A DNA stretch of 64,000 nucleotides from Pseudopithomyces maydicus (taxonomy: Eukaryota > Ascomycota > Dothideomycetes > Pleosporales > Didymosphaeriaceae): contig JANTUC010000017.1 of assembly GCA_026873275.1 (NCBI GenBank), positions 496,001 through 560,000 on the forward strand, given 5' to 3'. Both the position numbers and the translations under genes were made by a program. Shown one piece after another: positions 11,623 through 22,933 of the stretch; the first letter of the stretch is position 1, and every line of letters begins with the position of its first letter. The notes under the pieces are model-generated. The model had not been told where the DNA came from, ran no database searches, and worked only from the letters and a program-made list of their open reading frames with translations.

Positions 11623-13688
11623 ATGGCAGCTCACCAAGAGTATCTCACCGACGAAGAAATAAGCAGATTCATCGACGACTTGGACGCAGATAACGACGGG
11701 AATATCGCATACAAGGAATTGGAACACAAACTCGATCAAGTCGGAAAGCAATTGGCGCCAAAGCCGAAACGACACCAGATATACCACGATGAAGAAGAGC
11801 AGGGAAGGCACGAATTCCTGCACACGCTGATTGGTACCAATGAAAATTCGATACCGCGAGCCGAGTTTGCAGATTGTGTGCGTAGCTGGGAGATACCCTC
11901 TCTTGAGCAAGATCGCAAAGAAGCGCAAGACGAAGATGAATATGTGAAGAATATGTCGATATGGAGGAAACTGCGAGCATACTGGGCCGTGGAGGGACCT
12001 CAAATAGCTTTCATGGCGCTAGTAGTGGCTTTCATGCTTGCTTTCGGTATCTGGCAATTGGTAAGTATATTATCTGTCGCACTTCCAGAAGGCAGAACTG
12101 ATCAAAATGACAGGTCAAGTACCTCACAGTCGAGCAGTACCGGCCAGCGTTCGGATGGGGTGTTGTCCTCTCCAAGACGTGTGCAGGTATTTTGTATCCT
12201 ACGTTCTTTTTTCTAATATTGTCCATGTCACGGTGGATCTCGACCCTCCTCCGGCGCAACTACATCATTTCGCGGTTTGTCAACTGGGATCTCTCGCAGT
12301 CCTTCCATATAAAGATGTCCATAGTCGCCTTGGTATTCGCCACTATACATGCCATCGGTCACTTGACAGGTTCATTCGTCTTTGGAAGCAAGCCTGGCCG
12401 GCAGCAGAACGTAGCAGCAGTTCTAGGTCAGGACGCTGTGCCACGATACTATATCGACTATGTACGATCAGTACCAGGTTGGACCGGTCTTACTGCGTTG
12501 GGATGCTTTTATCTCCTGGCCATTCTCAGTATGCCTCCAGTGCGAAAATGGAGCTACGAGGTATTTCAGCTGGGCCATTTGCTGATGTTTCCCATTATCG
12601 GGCTTATGTGCGTGCACGGAACTGCGGGGCTCCTGCAGTGGCCCATGTTTGGTTATTGGCTGGCATTTCCTACTCTGCTGGTGATTTTTGAACGTCTACA
12701 ACGGTTCATTCTAGGATTCTTCCCAATCGTGGCGGACCTTGAACTCCTCGATGGAGAAACAGTCGCTATAACAACAAGCATTCCAAAGTACCGGTTCTGG
12801 CCATACAAAGCTGGCCAATATGTTTTTGTTCAAGTACCTAAGCTTTCGTTCTTCCAATGGCACCCCTTCACCGTCTCCACGTGCACCGGAAAGTCCATGC
12901 AGGTACATATCAAAGCGGACGGCGACTGGACCAATGCCCTCCGAGACCTTGCAAAGAATGGCACGAAGAATCTGAAGATAGGAATCGACGGGCCTTTTGG
13001 TGCACCTGCCCAACGCTTCTACGACTTTGAATACAGCATGGTCTTTGGCGCTGGCATTGGCGTCACACCCTTTTCAGGCATCTTGACGGACCTCCAAGAG
13101 CACGAACTTGAACGCCCCGAGTCAAGTGACGGGTCACAGTCTCGGGAAAACACATCGTCCGAGCCCTCCCCTTACGAAGGACACAAACGCGTCGACTTCC
13201 ACTGGATGGTCCGCGACAAGAATGATCTACTTTGGTTCTCGGATCTCCTGAATGAAGTCACCCGCAGTAGTGAGAAGACCGCTACGCGCTCCAACCTCGA
13301 CATTCGTATCCAAACGTATGTTACGCAGAAGCGTAAAGAAATCTCGACCCACGTATTCCGCTGGCTCATCGAGAAGTATCGCACGCCCACGCACCCGCAG
13401 TCCTACTTGACCGGTCTGTTGAACCCGACGCATTTTGGGCGGCCGGAGTTGGGAAGCATTATGGAAGAGCATTATGAAGATATGTGCAAGGTACTTGCGA
13501 AAAGGGCAAAAGAAGGAGAGAAGTGGGTTGGCAAAGGGAAGGTTGATGAGGTGAAAGTTGGCATCTTCTTTTGTGGTCCGCCGGTTATAGGTGTGCAGCT
13601 TGCGGATCGATGTCGTGCACTTACGGCGAGGGGAAGGGCAGAAGGAAGGAAAGTCGAGTATCACTTCATGATGGAAGTTTTTGGTTAG
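11623..13688 (+). CDS. noxC: EF-hand NADPH oxidase (NoxC type)
   Basis: A flavocytochrome that moves electrons from NADPH through FAD and two haems across a membrane to oxygen, giving superoxide. Exons 11623-12060 and 12114-13688 give 670 aa. An EF-hand loop DADNDGNIAYKE lies at residues 21-32 and marks the calcium-binding class (fungal NoxC/Nox3, like animal NOX5), separate from NoxA and NoxB. The ferric-reductase transmembrane block starts at about residue 125. Haem His candidates are in FATIHAIGH and in GHLLMFPIIGLMCVHG (two His 13 apart). FAD binding is HPFTVST and GPFGAP, NADPH binding is GAGIGVTPF and FFCGPP. The protein ends MMEVFG, close to the usual EVF end. The splice is phase 0. 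Gene name by class only. Confidence 0.92.
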
Positions 13689-14117
13689 AGACTTGTAATG
13701 TTATTATTATCTTGATGATAGAGTTGTAGTTCAATAGTCACTATGCGGAGTTGGAAGGGACTCGATCAATTCTTGTGTCCGCGGAAACATCAATGTTTTC
13801 CCGAAAGAATGAGTCTATCAACATGGAATGTCATCTATCATGTGTGTATCTCGTGCGGAAAGACCCAAGTTATACTTCACTAATTCCAAGATGGTTGATG
13901 TTGAAGATCTGCCTGCTTTGAACGCTCGGCACCTGCCGGATAAAGCTACCCCAATCTCGGCTTATCGTTCTTGGTGCGGAGAGCAGTTGGGGTAACCTCG
14001 AAACCTGCCATGACTACAAAAACTCATGTAGCTGCCCGTCTGCGCTACCATTCCTAGTCGAAGTTTTGGGCGCTCATATAGAATATCAATCGACACTCGG
14101 CTAGGAGTACGCTCAGA
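13689..14117. other. Intergenic, 429 bp
   Basis: Lies between two plus-strand genes. It holds the NOX 3' region and the glycosylasparaginase promoter. No feature recognised. Confidence 0.6.
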
Positions 14118-15194
14118 ATGACGAAGATGGCAGCAATTGTCAGTCTGCTTGCAATGCGCGTTGGCGCGCAAGCATCACCTGGTCTTCCGTTCGTCGTCAA
14201 CACATGGGGAGGGCCTTTCGTTGCAGCCACGGACGCGGCATGGCTATCGCTGCAAAATCCTGCCACCTCGGCACTGGACGCCGTGCAGGTAGGCTGCTCA
14301 ACATGCGAGAAAAATCAGTGTGATGGCTCAGTCGGCTTCGGAGGCTCCCCCGATGAGAACTGCGAAACGACACTGGACGCAATGATCATGGATGGCACGA
14401 CGATGAAGTCTGGCGCTGTGGCAGGCCTACGGCGGATCAAAGATGCAATTGCAGTTGCACGGCACGTTCTGGAATACACAACACACACATTACTGGCCGG
14501 CGACCTTGCGACACAGTTTGCCATCTCCAATGGATTCCCAGCGAGCAATCTCACGACAACAGAGCAGGCAGCTAGATGCCAGGCATGGAAGGAGGCCAAT
14601 TGCCAGCCGAACTACAGGATCAATGTGTCTCCGGATCCAAAGACGTCGTGCGGCCCCTACACTGGCGTCTCGCTGAACTCATCGTCGCCTGCCTACAAGA
14701 GAGCGATCAATCCTGAGTCTACACAAGCATCCCATGACACTATTTCCATGATCACAATTCACGCGTCTGGGGTCATGGCCGCTGGTACTTCTACCAACGG
14801 CGCAACATGGAAGGTACCAGGGCGGGTGGGTGATGGGCCTATCACGGGGAGCGGCTCGTACGTGGACGGTGATGTTGGCGGTTGCGGTGCCACGGGCGAC
14901 GGGGACATCATGATGCGGTTTCTCCCGTGCTACCAGGCGGTGGAGAATCTAAGACAGGGCATGAGTCCAAAGGAAGCAGCAGAGGATGCTGTGTGGCGCA
15001 TGGTGAGGAAGTATCCAGAGGTGTCGAGCGGGATCGTGGTGACCAACACCAAGGGGGAGCACGGGGGCGCCGGGTCGGGATGGACTTTTACGTACGCGTT
15101 CCGAGGAGGGAGCATGAATGCGAGCGAGGTGGTGACGGTGGCGCCGGTCAAGGCAATGGCTGCGGTGGAGCGCGGAATCACAATGCAGGCGTAG
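14118..15194 (+). CDS. Glycosylasparaginase-like N-terminal nucleophile hydrolase
   Basis: Family enzymes cleave the GlcNAc-Asn bond of glycopeptides after cutting themselves to expose an N-terminal Thr. A single exon gives 358 aa. A short hydrophobic N-terminus (residues 1-18) looks like a signal peptide, fitting a vacuolar or secreted protein. FVVNTWGGPF near residue 25 opens the mature alpha chain. Cys-rich loops with SVGFGGSPDE at about 71-80 and DAMIMDGTTMKSGAVAGL at about 88 are typical. The self-cleavage site is SHDTISMI with Thr208 as nucleophile, preceded by His and Asp as in the family. VGDGPITGSGSYVD and GATGDGDIMMRF shape the substrate pocket. All key motifs are present, so activity is expected. 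The first ATG was used; a second Met lies at residue 4. Confidence 0.9.
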   Translation: MTKMAAIVSLLAMRVGAQASPGLPFVVNTWGGPFVAATDAAWLSLQNPATSALDAVQVGCSTCEKNQCDGSVGFGGSPDENCETTLDAMIMDGTTMKSGAVAGLRRIKDAIAVARHVLEYTTHTLLAGDLATQFAISNGFPASNLTTTEQAARCQAWKEANCQPNYRINVSPDPKTSCGPYTGVSLNSSSPAYKRAINPESTQASHDTISMITIHASGVMAAGTSTNGATWKVPGRVGDGPITGSGSYVDGDVGGCGATGDGDIMMRFLPCYQAVENLRQGMSPKEAAEDAVWRMVRKYPEVSSGIVVTNTKGEHGGAGSGWTFTYAFRGGSMNASEVVTVAPVKAMAAVERGITMQA

Positions 15195-16065
15195 AGTTAG
15201 CTTTGCAATCAGTATATCGTTCCCACACTTGGCTGTCCGATGGGCGTGTTGAGGAGCTGAAGGCTGGTATTGGGTTCGCCATACGGAGGGCAGGGCCAGG
15301 CCGGTGTCGCGAACAAGCTCAGGTGCATACTGCGTCAACGCGGTCGGCAGCGCGCGGTGAAACGGACGGGGAGGTGGGCGTGTGGTGGGCGTGTGGTGGA
15401 CGACTGCAGGCACCCAGCCTCTATTTGAAGGCCAGCGAGCCAAAGCACGGCGTTCCAGTCCGGGGCGCGGTGCTAAGGCACGAAACAGTGGAGCGCCAGC
15501 CATGGGCGTGCAGGTGTCAGCACGTCGTGGAGGGGCGGCAACACGACATGCAAACGGCAGTTCTACTTTCGCGATGCGATCGTGTTTGCTCTGGGGCTCT
15601 GGTGGCCAATGGCTGCGTTGGCATTGATGAGACGGCCGGGGCGGGTGCCTTGGAAGTGGGGACGCCGGACGCGAAGACGGTCAGCGCCTAGCCCGTGCGG
15701 GACAGACACGCTAGCAGCTACGCGTAGGCGCCGTCGATATACCTCCCGCGCCCTGCTCCGAGCTGCTGCTTCTTCTCTCTCGAGTGTGTCGGGTCTGTTG
15801 CGCTGCTGCTGCTGCTTCTTGCTGTCTGTCACTCTTTGGGATCGAGTCTGGTAATTTGAGAGCGCCATCACCACCACCGCCACTTGACAGCACACCGCCA
15901 GCGTTGCTCCGACGACCAACCCTGCTCCACCGCCTTCTGCTTCTTCCCGCCGACGCCCCGCCATCTGCCGTTTCCCGTCACCACCCACCAGAGACGATCC
16001 ACGCGCTCTGTTTACGCCTCGCTCTTTCCAGCTCGCACTCTCGACCGTCGCGCTACTTCCAAACC
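15195..16065. other. Intergenic, 871 bp, with CT-rich leader and an 11-bp tandem repeat
   Basis: GC-rich and full of shadow open frames. Two adjacent copies of TGGGCGTGTGG lie at 15375-15396. From about 15745 the plus strand becomes rich in CTG and CT tracts, fitting the promoter and 5' leader of the gene at 16066. Confidence 0.55.
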
Positions 16066-17325
16066 ATGGCCTTTTTCACGCGCCAGCCCTTTGCCGAGCT
16101 AGGCGCCCCGCGCCTCCAGACGCTCCAAAGCGCGAAGAACAGGCAAAATGGTAAGCAGTCGACCTCCGCGGTCGTCGTCTGAAGACTAAACGCGTCTCCT
16201 CCAGCTATTGCGCCTGAACTGTCTTCCAAGTTTGCCTCTCCGCTGAAGCCAACCCCGGCTCCCTCGACTGGCAAGCGCGCCCGAGGACCTGCCATCTTTG
16301 AGGATGACGATTTGGAGAATGTCGACCCTTCAATCTTCCATTCGCCCACCAAAAAATCAAAGACCTCGGATGGATTTGCAAAGCCCTCCAAGTTCTCGCT
16401 GGTGACGTCTCCCGCTCCTGCGAAGCGAGCCGAGCCCCTCACCGCTTCGCCTGCTGTGCCATCTGTTCGCAAAGCCCTCTCTTCGCCCAACACCGCCGCC
16501 TCCACCCCAATTGCTCACAGCCGCGGCTCACCGAAGCACAAGCGTATCGGTGCCCTCTCCAAACGCCGCGCCTCTACCTCGCCTTTCCGCCGTGTGGATC
16601 CGCCTTCCTTCTCAGCCCACACCAGCCCTGCACTTCCATTCTCCATCGATGCTGCACTTAGCGGCACCATTCCCAACTACACGCCCAAGCCCGCTGCTAC
16701 TCCCACTCCTGCGCCCGCTCCCGTAGCATCACCAGCTCATGTCGAGGAGTCCATGCCCAAAGCATGGTTCTTTGAGATCCACGAGGATACTCCCGAACAG
16801 GAAGCTGCCAACCTGATGGAGCACTCGGCCGCCGTACTGGACATCAGCTCTGACGATGATGTCGAGACCAAGAAGCGGAACGAGGAGCTCGAGCGTGGCA
16901 AGGAGAATATCCCACCGCCAGACTTTGCCCTTGCCCAGCCCCACTCGCCATCCACTTCCACAGAGGAGCAGGCGACTCCGGAAGCGGGTGTGAAGATGCC
17001 TCGGCTACGCGAAGTGAAGCAGGATGCCATGGACGAGGACCGCAAGCCATTGGGTGATCTTCCCGCTGCCGAGTTCTACGGCGAGGGATGCAACAAGGAC
17101 AGCTACGTGACTGTCGATGCCGGGATCGAGAAGCCTTCTAGTCTGTCCAAGGAGTTTGACGTCAATTCCTCAATCCCCGAGGAGCCGAAGCCGGAACCGC
17201 CGTCACAGTCGACCGAGGTCGTCGAGAAGGTCGAAGATGCGATTGTCATCTATGCAGATGAGAACGTCGCACCTACGACCTGCTCTTCAGCTCCTGAACC
17301 GACCGTCTGCGAGGAGCCTCTATGA
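16066..17325 (+). CDS. Unknown conserved-looking nuclear-type protein
   Basis: No function is assigned. Exons 16066-16150 and 16205-17325 give 401 aa, starting in the context accATGG. The first two thirds are Ser/Pro/Lys-rich and probably disordered, with basic patches (KRARGPAIFEDDD, HKRIGALSKRRAS) that look like nuclear signals and phosphosites. One block reads as a folded or conserved core: MPKAWFFEIHEDTPEQEAAN followed by LMEHSAAVLDISSDDD, then ERGKENIPPPD. KENIPPPD resembles a KEN box, a degron of cell-cycle proteins; that is a motif match only. The C-terminus is acidic and Pro-rich. A CT-rich leader precedes the gene. It is likely a real, expressed regulatory protein. Confidence 0.8.
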
Positions 17326-18316
17326 TCCACCTCCAGATTTGTCGATTAGTTCTCTACTTAGTAATATTTCACGAGGGATGATGTAACGAGGATTTTCTGG
17401 CTAGGCGTTGGTACTACTATGGACAAGCTGCGATGCTTCTGATTTGGCTATCTATTTTTTATTTTCAATTTTCATTTGGACACAAATAGGCGCTATGGCT
17501 CTGTTCGGAGATACCTGGTATTCTTGGTTGGATCCTCTGGCGTTGATGCTTAATTGAGTCCCTTGCTCCTTCTTCCACTCGTAATGCGATTGATTCGTTG
17601 CAATTGGTGATATTCTTAGCGTTTGATGTTTTGCATGAGCGCCATAGTCGATAAAGAGCGGTTACGCGCATAGACGGTGGCTTTGGCGAATAGCAGAGCC
17701 CCTGCCCATGGGGTAGTAATGATTGGTAGGTGTGGGCTGGAAGGTCAAAGTATGTTCCAGTTTGTAATGGCGCAGGGGCTGGACCCCTGCGCTCCAAGCT
17801 TTCTACTGGTTTACTAGAACGCTGCTGTGTATACAGACGATCATACATTAATTTGATCAATACTAGGCTGCGTTCGCTGCAGTGGTTTCAATCACCTGAT
17901 GGCACTTGGCTCTATCCAAGCAAAACGATACTTTGATCTCAACGTTTTGTAAAAAAATTCCCTTGCCAACATTAATGGCTAGATGTCGATCACGCCTTGG
18001 GATGTCAGTATAGCCATGACATTGCTTATCACCACGAAGTCTATCGCTATCTAGAGAAACCCGTCCAACGACTGGTAACAGACCAGGTTCAGGCTTTACG
18101 GTATACTCTGCAAATCTTTCATCGTAGAAGAATGGCAACAATACAAAGATTTTACCAAGCACAGAGTAAAACGTGTGATAGTAACGTTTGAGTGGAGCAG
18201 CGCTAACCAGTGTGGGACGTAACCGAAGGCAGCAACGATTGTCTTTCAGCTCTCAGCAGCTTCATATATCATTCGTGTTGAACTTTGCTACTCCTAAGCT
18301 CGAGATTCACCCTACC
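17326..18316. other. Intergenic, 991 bp, with one strong hairpin
   Basis: Lies between two plus-strand genes. A perfect 9-bp inverted repeat sits at 17770-17792 (listed separately). Otherwise AT-rich with short frames only. Confidence 0.6.
17770..17792. repeat. Perfect inverted repeat, 9-bp stem with 5-base loop
   Basis: GCGCAGGGG at 17770-17778 and its exact reverse complement CCCCTGCGC at 17784-17792, with loop CTGGA. It is not inside a gene. Its role is unknown. Confidence 0.85.
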
Positions 18317-20328
18317 ATGACTCTCGGTGTATACACTTACAGACCTCTCCAATCCCCCACACACGTGCGGCGGCTAAGACGTGTCGAGAATGGCCCAAAA
18401 GATGGACTCCACTTTCAAATCGCCCAGTTCGATCAGACCTCTCCTAATTCACCGTCATACTACACCCTGTCATACACGTGGGGAAACCCTTTAAGTTGCG
18501 AAGCCGACGCCAAAACCGAGGACGAGTGGAAAGATCAACATGAGATTTTCCTCACCGAGGATGACAAAGAATGGAGTACGTTCTCTGTAACGACCAACCT
18601 GTACGAATTTCTATGTGAATTCTCGACCGCAGATCTGGACGTCGAAATATCTTGGGTATGGATAGATGCTATTTGTATCAACCAGGGCGACATAGTGGAG
18701 CGTGGTGTCCAAGTCGGCTTGATGCGCGATATTTATCTTTCGTGTGCGGAAGTAATCATATGGCTAGGGAGAGAAGGCGAGGAGACAGCATTCATGGCAG
18801 TATGGACCCCCGTGCTCTTTCAATTTTCAATATCCATGGATATCGACTTTTACTTACTTCTCAGTATTTAACCACGATCGCTTCAGCAATCCCAGCCGAT
18901 GTCTACGCAGAGTATTGTGAATCGGTAAAGCAAGATAACTCGTTGGCAAGCTTGCTAGATATTTCTAGAGATCTCGTCAGAGGCGGGTTTCCAGAACCGA
19001 CCGATGGAGTGTATAGAGTACTCTGTATGTTCCTACGACGCTCGTGGCTCCACCGTATCTGGACCGTGCAAGAGTGTGTCCTACCATCGAAAGGACAAGT
19101 GTGGTACGGATCTCATCGTATCACAGATATGGGATCGTTCTCCAGGATTGAATTGATTGCTCGCACTTACATTGAACCCCTACCCATGCCAGCATTTGGC
19201 TACTCGCAGACGGTAGCCACAGCGCTTGAGTATCTCCGCAACTTCTTGTTCTCGGACGTACCAGGCGATGGCTCGATTTCTTTCCTCAGTGGTGGAATCA
19301 CCTTGAATGTTTCGGATTGCCTTTTCTATTCCCGCGACAAGAAATGCGCGGTTCCTCACGACCACGTCTACGCCATTCTGGGGTTACAGGGCGACCAGCT
19401 AGCTCAAGCAGACTATAAAATCACGGTACAGGAACTGTACACAAAGGTCGCGCTCCATCCAAGCATCCAGCCTTTCGCCTTCGAGAACGCGGGTCTCGGT
19501 TCACGCAAAGAACTTGAAAAGCTCTCTCGTAACGAGAATCTGCCTTCCTGGGTACCAGACTGAAATTCTCCACTAGATTGTAAAACATGGTCCAACTACC
19601 ACCCACGTGCTACTTTCCATGCTGGAGGGTTACATCCCGAAGAATTCAGTGTCACACAGATCTCTGACGGCGCCATTCGTGTCGCAGGTTTCATAGAAGA
19701 CAGAGTTGCTCTCCTCGGTGGAAACGGGTCTCCGATAAATCCACAGAGTGTGATTTCTTGCCTACGACTTCTCGATGCGGCATCCGCAGGTGCACATCCT
19801 GTGCTCGATGCAAACAACATGGTCGAGCGATTAGCACGCACATTGACATTAAATACAAAGGACGCCATGGAAAATATACGCAGCTCATTTCGAGCGTACA
19901 CCATCGCGCAACTAGCCTACCATCTTTACGATCATAAAGATGACGCAGAGTGGGACAGCGTACGATCTATGATCGAGAATTTACTAGAGCGCGATGCAAC
20001 AGCTACAGGGTTCCTCCCTACCTGGCCGGAGACTGAGAAGGCAGCACAATGGGTGCTACGCGAGGTGCAAGACTCGTATGCGCTTGCTTTGTCCAATAAT
20101 TTCACTTCGAGGCGGTTTTTCATTACTGACAAGGGACGCATGGGCCTTGCGGCAGACGGAACGGCGGTCAATGATGCTATCGTGATCGTCAGAGATTACG
20201 AATACCCGTTGATGATGAGACAAGGGCATGGGGCTTGTTGTCAACTTGTTAGTCAAGCTTATGTGGAAGGAATCATGCATGGAGAGGTGTTAGAAAGGAG
20301 AGTGTTTGAAGATATCAATATTGAGTAG
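18317..20328 (+). pseudogene. HET-domain protein gene with internal TGA stop
   Basis: HET proteins act in fungal non-self recognition and cell death after hyphal fusion. Exons 18317-18799 and 18865-20328 (intron 65 nt, phase 0) stay in one frame for 649 codons, except for a TGA at 19561-19563. The HET core is clear: YYTLSYTWGNP, WIDAICINQGD, ERGVQVGLMRDIY and VIIWLG, then RRSWLHRIWTVQE and DHVYAILGL. The stop falls in the typical block LPSWVPDW, where TGA replaces the expected Trp codon TGG. The 255 codons after it still look like HET-protein C-terminus (AFRAYTIAQL-type helices, GMAADG-like GLAADGTAV). As read, the product would be 393 aa and keep the HET domain. A true null allele, a truncated but working protein or a base-call error are all possible. 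The change is not in the CpA context favoured by RIP. Confidence 0.85.
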
Positions 20329-21345
20329 AAGCCAGGATCGGTATTCTTTGCCACATGAGGAAACAGTCAATGCATCATAGTTACCATATTCAGAAATTGG
20401 ACAGCCTTATGGAAAAAGCACTTGGACCTCGTAAAATCCAATGTGCTACGGAAAAGCTTATCTTTCATGCCTTGAGACAAGGTCGAGAGCCAACCACAGC
20501 CAAGGTTACCATCAAATTGCAACCTAGACTATCCGTCGATACCGTGAGATTACCCATCAACCCGCTAGCGATACGACTAGCGTTTCTACCCGGGAACATT
20601 ATTGAGAGTCTCTCGCGTGGCCTCACCCGCAGTGTGTCACCCAAATGCTGGATAGCAATTGGGTAACAGTCAAGCGAACCGAAGATTCAGTATCGCACAG
20701 GCTTTACACCTGTGCTCAACCCTACACAAATCCTTCGAGTGCCGAAAGGCGGAACACGCTCTGGATTTAATACATGTAGGAAGTTATGTACTCTGTATTT
20801 ATTTTTCATGAGCTGCGAAAGTCGACTAGAAGACTGCACGATCGATGTTCCACTTCGCGATGAAGGAACGATTGACTTATGTAACTATCCGTATCCCCAC
20901 GCTCCGCTCACCACAGTGACGTAGAGATATTGACATTTAGTATATTCACACGAAGATTCAGTTGTACCACTTGAGAGATTAATGAGTAGTGAATGTGCCG
21001 CGTTGATGCCCGGGTGTAACCGTGACAGTCAGCTGGGACTTTGGTGGACGAAGGACGGCATCGTCCTCCAGGGAAACAAAAGAAAATCTAGGGCGGAGGA
21101 ACAAAAGAAAGAAATCAGGCCAATTATGTGAATTCGAGACGAAGGTTCAAAATGTAGGGCATATTGACTAGTTGCAACGCGCTTGCCTTGGTGACCGTGA
21201 ATATTTTGCGGTGAAGACAATTGCGCTTGCGCGCCTTCCTCCCCGTGGATTGCGCCTTCCCTGCAACAATCTCCCACATGTCAAGTTTTATCATCAGGTA
21301 GACTCAGTCCCTCCTACCTCCACTCTCCCCGGTTCAACAGCAGTC
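20329..21345. other. Intergenic, 1.0 kb
   Basis: 3' region of the HET gene and promoter of the DUF7703 gene. Short frames only, nothing else seen. Confidence 0.55.
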
Positions 21346-22386
21346 ATGATTGCCTCGTTGATGTCGCAGCTTCTTGCACGAGACAGCACCAACGGTATGG
21401 GTGCCGACCACGATATGAGCCAACGCGTTCAGCTCATCGTCATCGTCTTCCTTGCCTTGGGTGTCTACAATGCAGCTGAGACGTTCATCAAGATCTTGCG
21501 CACTTTCCGCGCCTACCAGGGACTATACTTTTGGGCTCTCATTGCGGCATCCGTCGGAATCGTACTTCATGCCTTCGGCTATTTCTTTCGCAACTTCAAC
21601 GTCATCGACTCCCTCCCATTGCAAATCTTTCTGGTCGGCCCAGGTGGTATGTGTATGATCACTGGTCAGAGTATCGTGCTATACTCGCGACTCCATCTCA
21701 TCTCCCGAACCCGATCTAAGGATCGCTGGATACTGGCAATAATCCTCGTTAACTTACTCGTCGTTCAGGTTGGCGCAACTACCCTTTATGCGGGATCTCA
21801 ATCGAAACATCCGGGAAAGTTTCTCTCCATCTACAAGGTGTGGGAGCGAGTACAAGTCACCTCTTTCTTCACCCAAGAGTGCATCATCAGTGGTTTGTAC
21901 ATTTACCGCACGTACAACCTGATGCGGTATTACAAGACATTTCGGAACAACCCACGCAGCCTGCTCATACACCTTGTTCTTGTCAATATCCTTGTCATAT
22001 TGCTTGATGTCACGATCCTTGTTTTCCAATTTGCAGGACTCTATGACATTCAGACAAGCTGGAAGACACTCTCCTACAGCCTAAAACTCAAGTTCGAATT
22101 CTACGTCCTGAACAGACTGATTGAATTCACAAAGGAAGGACTACGTGGAGGTACAGTTGGGCGTGCCGGGTTCAATGGTGACAATCTTGGGGGTGGGATT
22201 CAATCGAGCAGAAGAGAACAAGCGCGTGCCAGCGTTTTGGGTACAGACGGGTCTTTCAGAACTTCTGCATACGCACATGCGAACGAGGGTGAGGGAGGGT
22301 CGCAAGAAAATATGCCCAATGTAATCAAGATGACAACAGAGATTACGGTGGAGGAAGGTGTCGAAGCCGAGGGCGAGGCAGCATAA
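21346..22386 (+). CDS. DUF7703-type integral membrane protein
   Basis: A fungal multi-pass membrane protein of unknown role. A single exon gives 346 aa from ATG 21346; a second Met lies five codons later. About seven hydrophobic helices fill residues 25-250 (VQLIVIVFLALGVYNAAE, FWALIAASVGIVLHAFGYF, IFLVGPGGMCMITGQS and so on), giving a receptor-like layout with short loops. A motif RAYQGLYFW after helix 1 and KLKFEFYVLNRLIEF after the last helix match what I know of the DUF7703 family. The C-terminal tail of about 90 residues is hydrophilic, Gly/Ser/Glu-rich and probably cytosolic. A receptor or transporter role is guesswork. Confidence 0.82.
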   Translation: MIASLMSQLLARDSTNGMGADHDMSQRVQLIVIVFLALGVYNAAETFIKILRTFRAYQGLYFWALIAASVGIVLHAFGYFFRNFNVIDSLPLQIFLVGPGGMCMITGQSIVLYSRLHLISRTRSKDRWILAIILVNLLVVQVGATTLYAGSQSKHPGKFLSIYKVWERVQVTSFFTQECIISGLYIYRTYNLMRYYKTFRNNPRSLLIHLVLVNILVILLDVTILVFQFAGLYDIQTSWKTLSYSLKLKFEFYVLNRLIEFTKEGLRGGTVGRAGFNGDNLGGGIQSSRREQARASVLGTDGSFRTSAYAHANEGEGGSQENMPNVIKMTTEITVEEGVEAEGEAA

Positions 22387-22933
22387 GGGAGACGCAGGTG
22401 GGATTCGAGCACTCTCATTGGATTAACAGGAAATCGTGCACAGTTTCCATAGCCCAACGACAGTACTCACAGGATACGAAATACGGGACCGTCAGATTGA
22501 AGGTTATTAGCTATAATCGCAACGTGGCACGCTCGCGGAATCGGTTCAGGTCATGTCAAGCTTTCCCTGGCATTTGAACATTATCTTGATGGTTTCCGCG
22601 CGCACACGACTTTGATAAATTTGATAATGATATCCAAGTCTCGGACATGAAATGGCTACGGTACGTTCGGTGTGACGTGACTATGTGGTAACCTTGAAAA
22701 TACATATGAATCGGATGCTCATTCACAAGTTTGCAGCTTCCAGTAATGTCCCTGCCTTCGCTTGCCCTTTGCACCCTCTCACTCACCGAAGCCCGGATCC
22801 CCTACCATAGCAAAGAACTCCGCAATCCAACCAAGCGATCTATCTTCTTCCTTCTTCTCCCAATTTCCGTCCGAATCACTCTCACTTTCGTCACATATCA
22901 CTATTACAGGCACCCATCCATCCCAATACTCTA
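22387..22933. other. Convergent intergenic region, 547 bp
   Basis: 3' ends of two converging genes. A weak tRNA T-loop-like stretch near 22400 has no matching stems. Nothing else seen. Confidence 0.55.

Noticed and set aside
14882..15691. Plus-strand open frame of 269 codons overlapping the glycosylasparaginase
   Set aside because: Another frame of GC-rich coding DNA running into the intergenic region. No domain, and Arg/Gly-rich.
19555..19570. RIP mutation or hidden intron as cause of the HET stop
   Set aside because: The changed G is in a CpC context on the other strand, not CpA. The candidate introns here give the wrong phase or are too short.
22390..22420. tRNA-like T-loop sequence on the minus strand
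   Set aside because: Neither the T stem nor an acceptor stem can be paired.
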